Below are positions 56,121-63,101 of a DNA stretch of 64,000 nucleotides, piece by piece. Within the stretch, counting starts at the first letter, position 1; each line of letters begins with the position of its first letter. The notes beneath the pieces were generated by a model. The model was not told the DNA's origin and searched no databases. It saw nothing but the letters and a program-made list of their open reading frames with translations. The position numbers and the translations under genes were made by a program. Origin of the DNA: Methylocystis sp. H62 (lineage in GTDB: Bacteria > Pseudomonadota > Alphaproteobacteria > Rhizobiales > Beijerinckiaceae). Location: the NCBI RefSeq assembly GCF_015709515.1, contig NZ_JADNQZ010000045.1, positions 33,489 to 97,488 of the forward strand. Reading direction: 5' to 3'.

Positions 56121-56708
56121 ATGGCCCGAGTTGGTTACGCCCGCGTCAGCACGATTGACCAAGACCTCGACACGCAACTTGTCAGGCTCAAGGCCGAGGG
56201 TTGCGGCGTTATCCGCTCTGAGAAAGTATCAGGCGGCAGCCGCGAAGGCCGCGCCGAGCTGATGACGATCATCGAATTCCTGCGGCCAGGCGACGAACTT
56301 GTCGTTACCCGACTCGACCGGCTGGGGCGCGATACCCGAGACGTGCTCAACATTGTGCATGAGTGCGATCAGCGGCAGGCGTTCGTCACTGTGCTCGATC
56401 CACACGTGACGACGCGAGGCGAAACCGGCAGGATCGTCATGACCGTTCTCGGCATGGTGGCTCAATTGGAACGGCGGTTCATCAAAGAGCGTCAGCGCGA
56501 AGGTATTGAAAAGGCGAAAGCTGACGGCGTTTACCGAGGAGGCAAACGTCGACTCGACCGTAAGCAGCTTGTCGGCATGGCCAACGCCGGGCACGGGGCC
56601 GCTGCGATTGCGAAGGCGTTAGGTTGTTCTCGGATGCACGTCTATCGCGTTCTTGCCAGCGAACGCGAGGAGCAAGCCGTCGGCTCGAGATTCGGATTAG
56701 CTCCTTGA
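56121..56708 (+). CDS. Serine recombinase (resolvase/invertase type)
   Basis: The 195-residue protein is a small serine recombinase: MARVGYARVSTIDQDLDTQL with active Ser10, SREGRAELMTIIEFLRPGDE, VTRLDRLGRDTRDV with the conserved arginines, MVAQLERRFIKERQREGI and a C-terminal helix-turn-helix (AAIAKALGCSRMHVYRVL). It looks intact. Resolvases of Tn3-like elements and DNA invertases share this layout, so the job, cointegrate resolution or inversion, cannot be told. Between 56025 and 56070 AACCCGG and CCGGGTT flank a small palindrome (GTTATGTAAC) and may be part of its recombination site. 44 of its bases recur at 62861-62904. Confidence 0.92.
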   Translation: MARVGYARVSTIDQDLDTQLVRLKAEGCGVIRSEKVSGGSREGRAELMTIIEFLRPGDELVVTRLDRLGRDTRDVLNIVHECDQRQAFVTVLDPHVTTRGETGRIVMTVLGMVAQLERRFIKERQREGIEKAKADGVYRGGKRRLDRKQLVGMANAGHGAAAIAKALGCSRMHVYRVLASEREEQAVGSRFGLAP

Positions 56709-57044
56709 GCGACCTCGCACCTCTTTAGTGGAGAGCTAATAGACGATCATTCAAGATTGCTCATGATTCCTTAGCTTCAACTGTCGAAAAGTCGGATTTT
56801 CATCGGTGATCATCACTGCCGCGCCGGCGCCATGCCGCACGCCGTCCCGCAAATCGGGAGGTCATCCACGGAGTGGCTTACGAAAAACTACAGGCGGCTT
56901 GGATCGCGGCTGCCTGCGCCAACGAGCATTTCTCTGCGACAAACAGGCTCCTTGCGAACGAACGTGACGATAGCGATATCCTTTTTCGACATCCACGTGT
57001 CGTCGACGCTCGGAAATGGGTGTCTGAGACGATGAGAGTGCAAC
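56709..57044. other. Gap without a supported gene
   Basis: A frame from 56873 to 57106 reads acceptable protein (AYEKLQAAWIAAACANEHFS) but has no ribosome binding site and runs into the start of the next gene. The rest is unremarkable. Promoter sequence for the gene at 57045 is expected here. Confidence 0.35.
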
Positions 57045-57584
57045 ATGAAAACCATCTTCATGGCAGTCGCCGCCATGCTTTTTGCGTCCAGCGCTTGGGC
57101 GCATGACGGGGTCGCTTTGGAAAAGGACTTCTGCACGGTTCAGGCAGGTCCCTACGCGGTCCATTTCAGCGCATATCAGCGCTACGGTGAGGAACAGGAA
57201 GCCTGTGACGACATCTTCAAAACTGGTGCGACAGTCTTTGGGTTAACGCCTGTAGACTCCAACGCGCGCGATCTGCCGCTTGGACTGAAACTGGTCGATG
57301 AGAAGAGAGGTATTGTCTTCGCCGTCGAGCCAAAGCCGAATACTAACGGCATCCTAACCGTCGAGCGCGACGTCCCTGCCGCTGGTAGATATAAGGTCGT
57401 CGTGACAGTTCTAGACAAGACGGGGCTTGCGTTCACGGGCGAGAAGGCGGTGACAATTGGGCTGGCGACGTTCTGGAATCAGATCGACTACATCCTCTAC
57501 GCCATCGGGTTCGTGGGCCTTATGGCCGCCCTGCGCTGGGCCTTAACTCATAACCGCGAACCCGGGCTTCGCCCCGCTGAATGA
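57045..57584 (+). CDS. Secreted protein with C-terminal membrane anchor, unknown
   Basis: The 179-residue product has a signal peptide (MKTIFMAVAAMLFASSAWA) cleaved before HDGVALEKDFC, a periplasmic beta-rich domain of about 120 residues with two cysteines (KDFCTVQAG, QEACDDIFK) likely paired, and a C-terminal helix (QIDYILYAIGFVGLMAALRW) with a short cytoplasmic tail. The layout is like small periplasmic copper-handling or redox-linked proteins, but there is no Cu site I can point to. ATG 57045 follows GAGAGTGCAAC. It is flanked by mobile-element debris but is itself intact, so selection probably keeps it. Confidence 0.75.
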   Translation: MKTIFMAVAAMLFASSAWAHDGVALEKDFCTVQAGPYAVHFSAYQRYGEEQEACDDIFKTGATVFGLTPVDSNARDLPLGLKLVDEKRGIVFAVEPKPNTNGILTVERDVPAAGRYKVVVTVLDKTGLAFTGEKAVTIGLATFWNQIDYILYAIGFVGLMAALRWALTHNREPGLRPAE

Positions 57585-57780
57585 CTGGATTGATCTGCGA
57601 GGCGCTGACCTCACCGAGTCTGTCGAAGGAGAGGCGCCTCGCACGCGCTATATGACTTGACCCGCGAGCAGCGCGCCGAATCACCATCTATGACAGCATG
57701 CTCGATTACTTTGATGGCGAGGACCAGCCCTGATGGGCAACGCCAACATTTTCGGTTTGCGTCCTCATTGGATTAAATCA

Positions 57781-57839
57781 AGAATTATGCACAAAATGTT
57801 TGCCGTTGAAATTTAAGGGCTTTTCCGGTGCATAATTCT
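57781..57839. repeat. 12-bp perfect inverted repeat, 35-base spacer
   Basis: AGAATTATGCAC at 57781-57792 and GTGCATAATTCT at 57828-57839 are exact reverse complements. The AT-rich sequence differs from its surroundings and could be a recombinase site, an element end or an operator. Confidence 0.8.
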
Positions 57840-57860
57840 GGTGCCACTGAAATAAAAAAT

Positions 57861-58049
57861 TTAAGATGGCGTTGTAACGCGGTCGATTTCCGAATGCAGC
57901 TCCTCTGGTGAGAAGATGCTTCTCACCTCAGCCACAAAGCGGGGTAATTCCTGGGCGAAGGTAGGATGCTGCGTCGCCGCTTCACCGAAATTCAATAGCT
58001 TCTCTGCAGTTTGAACAAGGTGCGCCGCTGACGCGGCCTTTGCGTTTCA
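57861..58049 (-). pseudogene. C-terminal fragment of an unknown gene
   Basis: Read leftwards from directly after the IS256 remnant's stop, the frame gives about 60 residues of natural-looking helical protein (LVQTAEKLLNFGEAATQHPT, then AQELPRFVAEVRSIFSPEEL) and stops at 57861. It has no start codon at its right end, so it looks like the tail of a gene cut by the IS256 copy. Family unknown. Confidence 0.45.
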
Positions 58050-58250
58050 CTGCACGAGAGCGGCGCGGAGAGTTTCCAGATGCTTGTGCGCCTTCAATCG
58101 CCGGAAGCCTTTCCTTGCTTCCTGCATGGTGGCGGCGGCCAGCGCATGGCCATCGATGGCGAGCGCCAGTATTTGACGTTTCGGCAGACGCGCCGCACCG
58201 TGCTCATGACGTTCTCGACGATGCTTTCGACGCAGCGTTCTCATTCCCAC
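58047..58250 (-). pseudogene. IS256-family transposase C-terminal remnant
   Basis: In two frames the minus strand reads CVESIVENVMSTVRRVCRNV and KYWRSPSMAMRW, then MQEARKGFRRLKAHKHLETL and RAALVQ-stop. This is the end of an IS256 (mutator-type) transposase, with a frameshift in the middle. The catalytic part is missing. Confidence 0.75.
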
Positions 58251-58488
58251 TTGGGCAAATCAGCCGCACGATTGCAGTTGCGCTGGCCAGGAGCAGACTG
58301 TCCGGTACCCGCAGCAACCATGCATCGTGGTCGCTAGGCAGAGGCCCGTTTCTCTTTGGTTGCTTGGCTGGAGCCTTCGGCATCTCTCGTCGCCAGATGG
58401 GCTCAATCCGCTACACCGGAGGGCAGAAACAGCACGCGTTAGACTGATTCGAGACCCCCAAAATCGCTCACAAAAAATCAGGGACGAC

Positions 58489-58770
58489 ATGAAGAGACAA
58501 TTCAAAATTAGGGTCTCTAGAATTGAGACAATTCCCGCCACAGATGGGGATTTTGCTCAGGTGACATTCCGCATTCACAACGGATCCGGCAGCTTTGGTT
58601 TCCCGGTTCTGGTAAAGAAGAACGAATATGATGAAGCAGACATAACCAAGGTAGCGCGAAGCATTTTGCACGAGAACCTTGCCGAGTTGACCAGCCAAAC
58701 CGAAAAATGGAAATTGACGGAGGATGAACTGGCGCAGCTTTCGAGTTGGAAATTCTACCAGGGCGCATGA
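58489..58770 (+). CDS. Small protein of unknown function
   Basis: The 93-residue protein begins MKRQFKIRVSRIETIPATDG and has a mixed alpha/beta composition with a central GSGSFGFPVLVKKNEYDEA. It has GGGACGAC before ATG 58489, good codon use and a terminator-like hairpin downstream, so it is probably expressed. No family is recognised and no signal or membrane segment is present. The frame is open upstream to 58327, but that part is in IS debris. Confidence 0.6.
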   Translation: MKRQFKIRVSRIETIPATDGDFAQVTFRIHNGSGSFGFPVLVKKNEYDEADITKVARSILHENLAELTSQTEKWKLTEDELAQLSSWKFYQGA

Positions 58771-58814
58771 ATTAGCCTGGGCGCATGCTCGTTCCAATCT
58801 CTGCCGGCTTTGGA

Positions 58815-58840
58815 AGGCCGCCTGGGCGCGAGCCTTTTTT
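58815..58840 (+). terminator. Rho-independent terminator after the 58489 gene
   Basis: AGGC-CGCC-TG-GGCG with a three-base bulge and GCCT forms a stem that is directly followed by TTTTTT. It lies 45 bases after the stop codon of the 93-residue gene. Confidence 0.55.
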
Positions 58841-58962
58841 CTCATTTTGCCTAGAATTGACTTTTTGCATCGCAGCACGTTTCTTGAATTTTTTGTGCAA
58901 CGCACCTAAATACGGGGTTCCTAATGCCTCCTGGGTGCCGTGCCCTAGAAAAAGGATGTCGT

Positions 58963-59337
58963 ATGTTTAATAACTTCAAAGATATGCAGTCACTCTTTTC
59001 TGACCCCTTCGCGAGCCCCTTTGAGGCGTTCACGAAACCAACAAGAGAAGCAGCTACGAAGTTTGGGGCTATCAGTGCCGAAACGACGGATTATACAAAG
59101 AAGTCATTCGAAAGGGGCCGCGATCACTTCGAAAGGTTGGCCGGGGTAGCGACCGTCGAGGACGCGGTTCAGCTTCAGTCTGATTTCGCTAAGTCTGCAT
59201 ATGAAGACTACGTTGCTCAGAGCACAAAGATCGCAGAAATGTATTCCGACTTAGTGAGGGCCGCTTTTCCGCAAACCGACAACAAGTCAGCAAAGAGGGC
59301 GCCGACGAAGGGCCGTGGCCGCTCCTTTCAGAACTGA
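58963..59337 (+). CDS. Phasin family protein
   Basis: Phasins coat polyhydroxyalkanoate granules. The 124-residue, helical protein shows PFEAFTKPTREAATKFGAIS, TTDYTKKSFERGRDHFERLA and VEDAVQLQSDFAKSAYEDYV, the phasin_2 pattern, then a basic tail (KSAKRAPTKGRGRS). ATG 58963 follows AAAAAGGA. It is isolated from any PHA synthase gene in this window, so it may act on granules made elsewhere in the genome, or as a general stress phasin. Confidence 0.85.
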   Translation: MFNNFKDMQSLFSDPFASPFEAFTKPTREAATKFGAISAETTDYTKKSFERGRDHFERLAGVATVEDAVQLQSDFAKSAYEDYVAQSTKIAEMYSDLVRAAFPQTDNKSAKRAPTKGRGRSFQN

Positions 59338-59479
59338 AATCCTTAAAGATCAGCCCACAGCCGGTCGAACCGAGTTGTAAGCCAGTTTGAGCATGGTGCT
59401 TCGTAAGCGCTTAGCCGATCCCCTTCTGCCGAAAATTTTCTGATCATGCGAAGAAGCCTCTGCTTTCGAGGGTGGCTAT

Positions 59480-59948
59480 ATGACCAGAGACGTCAAATTG
59501 GACGCCCAATTGGGCGTCTCGAAGGAAGGCTACGCGGGACAGATTGAGGTGCTTGCCGGCCCGACGGGCCGTCGGCGACGCTCTGAGGCGGAGAAGGCTC
59601 GGATCGCCGCCGAGAGTCTGACGCCGAACGCCATCGTGGCCGAGTTCGCTCGCCGATACGGACCGACGCGCTGGCAGATCCTACGATTGGCGCCGGCGCT
59701 TTCGGCGTGGTCTTTTGGCCGCGCCGAAGGAAGATGTCGCGTCGCCTGCGTTCGTTCCGCTGAGCCTCGACGATGATCCCCAACGAACGCCGCACGCCGA
59801 TATCGTCGCGACGTGCAAACTGAACAACGTTGATCCCGTCGCCTACATCGCCAAAACGCTGCAAGCCATTCTCGACGGACATCCTCAAAGCCGCATCGAC
59901 GAACTGACGCCGTGGAGCTTCGTCGCCGCGTCAACCCTCGCCGCATAG
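59480..59948 (+). pseudogene. IS66 deletion derivative: TnpA joined to TnpC tail
   Basis: TnpA is recognised from TGRRRRSEAEKARIAAESLT and FARRYGPTRWQI. One extra C near 59686 shifts the frame; corrected, it continues YDWRRRFRRGLLAAPKED. From about 59788 the sequence switches to the end of TnpC (DIVATCKLNNVDPVAYIAKT, LQAILDGHPQSRIDELTPW). tnpB and most of tnpC, over 1.5 kb, are missing. It cannot transpose by itself. Confidence 0.78.
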
Positions 59949-60184
59949 GTGATGGGAAAGGCGCTTACGGCACATGATCGTCGAGGCAAAAATCATAGAA
60001 AAACCGAGCGGCTGCTGACTGAGTCCCCATCATCGCCGCTTCTCCTGCAAATCAGCAGAGAAAGTAAATCACGACCCACGGCTCCCGGCAACAATCGAGT
60101 TTTTCAACACAATCCGCCATTTCCAGCCCTTCGTTCGGGTTCCATAATGGGCCTTATCAGCCCGTTGAAAATGTCGGGATTTGA

Positions 60185-60954
60185 TCAGTCGGCTTCGCAT
60201 GTTACGGCGACGATCAGCGCCGCCGTCTCCGCGTCGGACGCGGCGAGGATCACGAATGCGATCATGTCGGCGGCTGGAATGATGACCAGGAACGCAAATC
60301 TGGCGTTTGCGGCCTCCCTCGGCGTGCCGGCGCCGAACAGCGCGCGCATCAAAACGCCGAGATTGTAGCCGGCGACATGAACGAGGTAGCGCTTGTGGAC
60401 ATTTTCGCGACTGCGCAACCATGTTCGGCGCATGCCGCCGCGCTCCAGAACATGGGCGAAACTGCGTTCGACGATCTCGCCGCGTTGGCTTCCATCGTCG
60501 ACCCGTCGACGCCGAGCCGCTCGCCCTTCACCAGACCATGCTCGGCGACGAGCTTCAGGACGAAGGCGTACACCTTCTTGTGCACTTCGTGCGGCAGACG
60601 GCTGCGCGTCTTCGACAACCAGGAATGATCGGGAACGTTGTCGCGCTTGCCGAGCCGAATGAAATCTCCCAGCGATCTCGAATCCGAGCAGCGCCAGACA
60701 ATGCCGCGCTCGCTGTCGAGCCCTTCGAAATAACCTATCATATGCATGCGGAAATAACGACCAGGCGGCAACGACGGAGCGCCCATCTTCGGCGCGTAAT
60801 ATGGCGTGCAGGTCTCTTCGACGAAAGCGTCGAAGCCGGCGTCGGCCAACAGCTGCTGGAGACGGTCGTAAAACACATGGCCGGGCGAGCGAGGCATCTC
60901 TTTCCATGTCACCATGAGGTCGCCCTGGACCTCGCTCTCACGACCCATCGCCAT
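60185..60954 (-). pseudogene. IS1182/IS5-type transposase with internal deletion
   Basis: The N-terminal half (MPRSPGHVFYDRLQQLLADA, CTPYYAPKMGAPSLPPGRYF, VPDHSWLSKTRSRLPHEVHK, RLGVDGSTMEANAA) is intact. Near 60478-60484 it jumps, with a frame change, to the C-terminal part (EIVERSFAHVLERGGMRRTW, ENVHKRYLVHVAGYNLGVL). The central DDE-domain segment of some 200 residues is lost. A hydrophobic tail after GAGTPREAAN is usual for this group. Confidence 0.8.
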
Positions 60955-61204
60955 CGTCGCTGTCCGTCAATCGCCAATCTGTAATGCTCGGACAGAATCA
61001 GCCGAAAGCGCGCACAATGATCTTGCCCGCCGGCCGCCCGCGCAAATCGGGGATTCACAAAGCCGTTCTGAATTGTTCGGGTAGAGCTGCTTCAGCTTTT
61101 CTTGCCGCTTTTCCTTTCGCGTTTTCATGAAGCGCTTTGCGTCGCCTTTGCCTGCCTCGCGGCAGCGTCTTGGCGGGGTCGGCGGGGCAGGAGCGTAGGC
61201 CAAC
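60955..61204. other. Gap; possible decayed gene on minus strand
   Basis: A frame with MKTRKEKRQEKLKQLYPNNS near 61130-61060 looks protein-like for about 25 residues and then fails. I see no complete gene, RNA or repeat. Confidence 0.3.
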
Positions 61205-61678
61205 TTATTTTGAACAAAACTTGTATTGGAAGTAGGAGTATTCCGAGCCCGCTGCAACAGGTATCTCAGTATTGCGAGGCATGCTCAAAAAACGCTCGCC
61301 TTCGCCCTTATGCCCTGTAAATAGAGCTACATGCTTGGTAGCGACCGTGTTTTTCGCGCAGTCAAATTCTAAATAGAAGACACCAGACTTTTGCTTATCT
61401 TTTGAATTTGTAAAATCTACAAGCAGTAATCCAAAAGATTTGTTTCCATTTTTCTGTATGTTTTTAGTATCTACATAATATGCGTTTGGAGATACGGCGT
61501 CCATTCCAGGAACTTTCTCCCATTCCATTTCATTTGCCATGACAGTTTTTGTTTGTAAAATAAGTGGAGCAATAAAAATCAGCGAGAGCAACCTTGACGC
61601 TTTCTTAATTAGTGAGACGACCGAAATTGTGAGCCTCGCGTCAGCTTGCTCAGCAACCCAAGCCTTGTTTTGTTTGAC
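61205..61678 (-). CDS. Surface-adhesin-E-like exported protein
   Basis: The mature part (EWEKVPGMDAVSPNAYYVDT, then KSGVFYLEFDCAKNTVATKH and SEYSYFQYKFC) follows the pattern of the surface-adhesin E domain: a Trp start, a YxD segment, and two cysteines. A hydrophobic segment (LLSLIFIAPLILQTKTVMA) before it should act as the export signal. The start is uncertain: ATG 61678 leaves an unusually long ~45-residue stretch in front of the signal. The gene is much more AT-rich than its surroundings, a sign of recent transfer. Function is unknown. Confidence 0.55.
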   Translation of the reverse strand, partial: VKQNKAWVAEQADARLTISVVSLIKKASRLLSLIFIAPLILQTKTVMANEMEWEKVPGMDAVSPNAYYVDTKNIQKNGNKSFGLLLVDFTNSKDKQKSGVFYLEFDCAKNTVATKHVALFTGHKGEGERFLSMPRNTEIPVAAGSEYSYFQYKFCSK

Positions 61679-61767
61679 CATTAAAGTGTTCCCGCGATGT
61701 GCCATCATGGGGCCGGCGAAGATAGAGTATCTCGGCACTGTGCGAATGCAGCAAGAGGGCTACGAAA

Positions 61768-62037
61768 ATGGATTGGGGATGGCTGAAACATGTTCATTCG
61801 TTCGGCTTGTCGACAACAACAAACTGGCTGATGAGACGCCGTCTAAGGAGGGCGCTGGAATCTTACCCGCAAGGCCGAACCATAGAAGCACTAAGGCGCG
61901 AGGCTGGGGAGGCTGATACTGAAGATGGTCGTGAGCGGACGAGAGTCCTGCTTCGCATGATCCGGCACGGAGAGAAGCAGGCTCGGATACTAAAGCGGAC
62001 TGACCCGAACGCAGCAGAAATGTGGGGACTTCGATAG
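61768..62037 (+). CDS. Small hypothetical protein
   Basis: The 89-residue frame begins MDWGWLKHVHSFGLSTTTNW and continues as a highly charged helix (RRALESYPQGRTIEALRREA onwards). GAGGGC lies 12 bases before ATG 61768. No family is recognised. It is divergent from the adhesin-E-like gene and 104 bases from the 3' end of the MucR gene. Confidence 0.45.
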   Translation: MDWGWLKHVHSFGLSTTTNWLMRRRLRRALESYPQGRTIEALRREAGEADTEDGRERTRVLLRMIRHGEKQARILKRTDPNAAEMWGLR

Positions 62038-62140
62038 GGGCCTATTCCTAGTCTGCCTCGTGCGAAAATCAAAGCTTTTGCATAAGCGCGGAGTCGCCGA
62101 GAAAATAAGGCGAAACCACGCTTTTTGTCCCTCTCATGCG

Positions 62141-62608
62141 CTACTCGGCGGCCTTCTTCGCTGCGGCTCGAGTTGACTTTTTTGCGCCTGCGCCGCGCCT
62201 TTGTCCGGCGACACGTCCGAGGCCGAGGGACTTTGCCAGTTGAGAGCGCTGTGCGGCATAGTTCGGCGCGACAATCGGATAATCCGCCTTAAGGCCGAAA
62301 GCCGCCCGATATTCGTCCGGCGTGAGTTTGTGTTCAGCGTTCAGATGGCGCTTGAGAGATTTGAACCTCTGGCCACAGCACAGGCAGGTAATGGCGTCGG
62401 GCGCGACTGACTTTTTGACCGGAACTGCAGGTTGCCAGCTCTTTGTCTCTTCAGACGTCGGTGCAACTGTCGGGGTTTCAGCGCCGCCGCCGAAAGCCCT
62501 TTTCACCGTTTCGATGACCGAAGGAAGGTCGGCGGGACTGACGCTGTTATTCGAGAGGTAAGACGACAATATTTGAGCGACGAGCGCTTGGTTGTCGGCG
62601 TCGGACAT
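62141..62608 (-). CDS. MucR/Ros-family zinc-finger regulator
   Basis: The 155-residue protein has an N-terminal oligomerisation region (NQALVAQILSSYLSNNSVSP), the single zinc finger CLCCGQRFKSLKRHLNAEH (C-x2-C-x9-H-x4-H), the conserved LTPDEYRAAFGLKADYPIV, and a basic C-terminal tail rich in Lys/Ala. MucR/Ros proteins are H-NS-like repressors of AT-rich, horizontally acquired or surface genes in alphaproteobacteria. ATG 62608 follows a GGAGAAA-type site; the open frame to 62704 lacks family features. It lies beside AT-rich acquired genes it might regulate. Confidence 0.9.
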   Translation of the reverse strand: MSDADNQALVAQILSSYLSNNSVSPADLPSVIETVKRAFGGGAETPTVAPTSEETKSWQPAVPVKKSVAPDAITCLCCGQRFKSLKRHLNAEHKLTPDEYRAAFGLKADYPIVAPNYAAQRSQLAKSLGLGRVAGQRRGAGAKKSTRAAAKKAAE

Positions 62609-62733
62609 TATTTTCTCCTGCGCATCCGAATCGCCAGCATGATGATTCTTTATTTCCAAAAAAGTCAAAGCGGCGCGCTGGAATTTCGAATTAAATTCTT
62701 GCAACAGGAAAATGTATTCTGGAATAGCGGATT

Positions 62734-62860
62734 TTAGTCGAGATAGCGGTTGAGCGTGCCTTTGAGACCCCGAAGCGGGCGGCCACTTCTTTGGACGTGA
62801 GGCAGCCGTCAGCGAGCAACGCTTTTGCCGCCGTCACGTCCCTTTCGGTGAGCCGCCTCC
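62734..62860 (-). pseudogene. Serine recombinase C-terminal fragment
   Basis: The minus strand reads GRRLTERDVTAAKALLADG, CLTSKEVAARFGVSKA and, after a one-base deletion, TLNRYLD-stop: the C-terminal helix-turn-helix of a serine recombinase unlike the intact one at 56121. The catalytic part is replaced at 62861 by a piece of another recombinase running the other way. Confidence 0.7.
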
Positions 62861-62904
62861 CCGGCAGGATCGTCATGACCGTTCTCGGCATGGTAGCTCA
62901 ATTG
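62861..62904 (+). pseudogene. 44-bp internal fragment of a serine recombinase
   Basis: These 44 bases differ at one position from 56425-56468 in the intact recombinase and encode GRIVMTVLGMVAQL. The IS21 end starts directly after CAATTG. The fragment faces away from the adjacent minus-strand fragment. Confidence 0.8.
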
Positions 62905-63025
62905 TGCTGATTCCGCTTGATGGCGCCCCCTAAAACGAGATGAAGGCGCCCACCCGTTACGGAATGACGGCGCCCCCGATTCGGAGATGATCCCGCCCCC
63001 CTGCAACGGAATGATCCCGCCCGGG
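62905..63025 (+). mobile_element. IS21-type left end with five short repeats
   Basis: Five imperfect copies of (A/G)ATGA(T/A/C)(G/C)(G/C)CGCCC start near 62919, 62939, 62963, 62986 and 63010, about 24 bases apart except the first. Such multiple terminal repeats are the transposase binding sites at the ends of IS21 elements. The outer edge, TGCTGATTCC, abuts the recombinase fragment. Confidence 0.65.
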
Positions 63026-63101
63026 TGATTTCGTGCAGTGGCTCACCGCCGCCGTTGGCCTGATCAAGTCGCTCCTTTGTCAATCCAAGGGGGAGCGATT
63101 C

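Noticed and set aside
56873..57106. 77-residue frame upstream of the secreted-protein gene
   Set aside because: Lacks a ribosome binding site and overlaps the signal peptide of the better gene.
61600..61680. WVAEQADAR-like peptide suggesting a degraded tRNA under the adhesin-E-like start
   Set aside because: The DNA does not fold into a cloverleaf with a credible T arm, so no tRNA is claimed.
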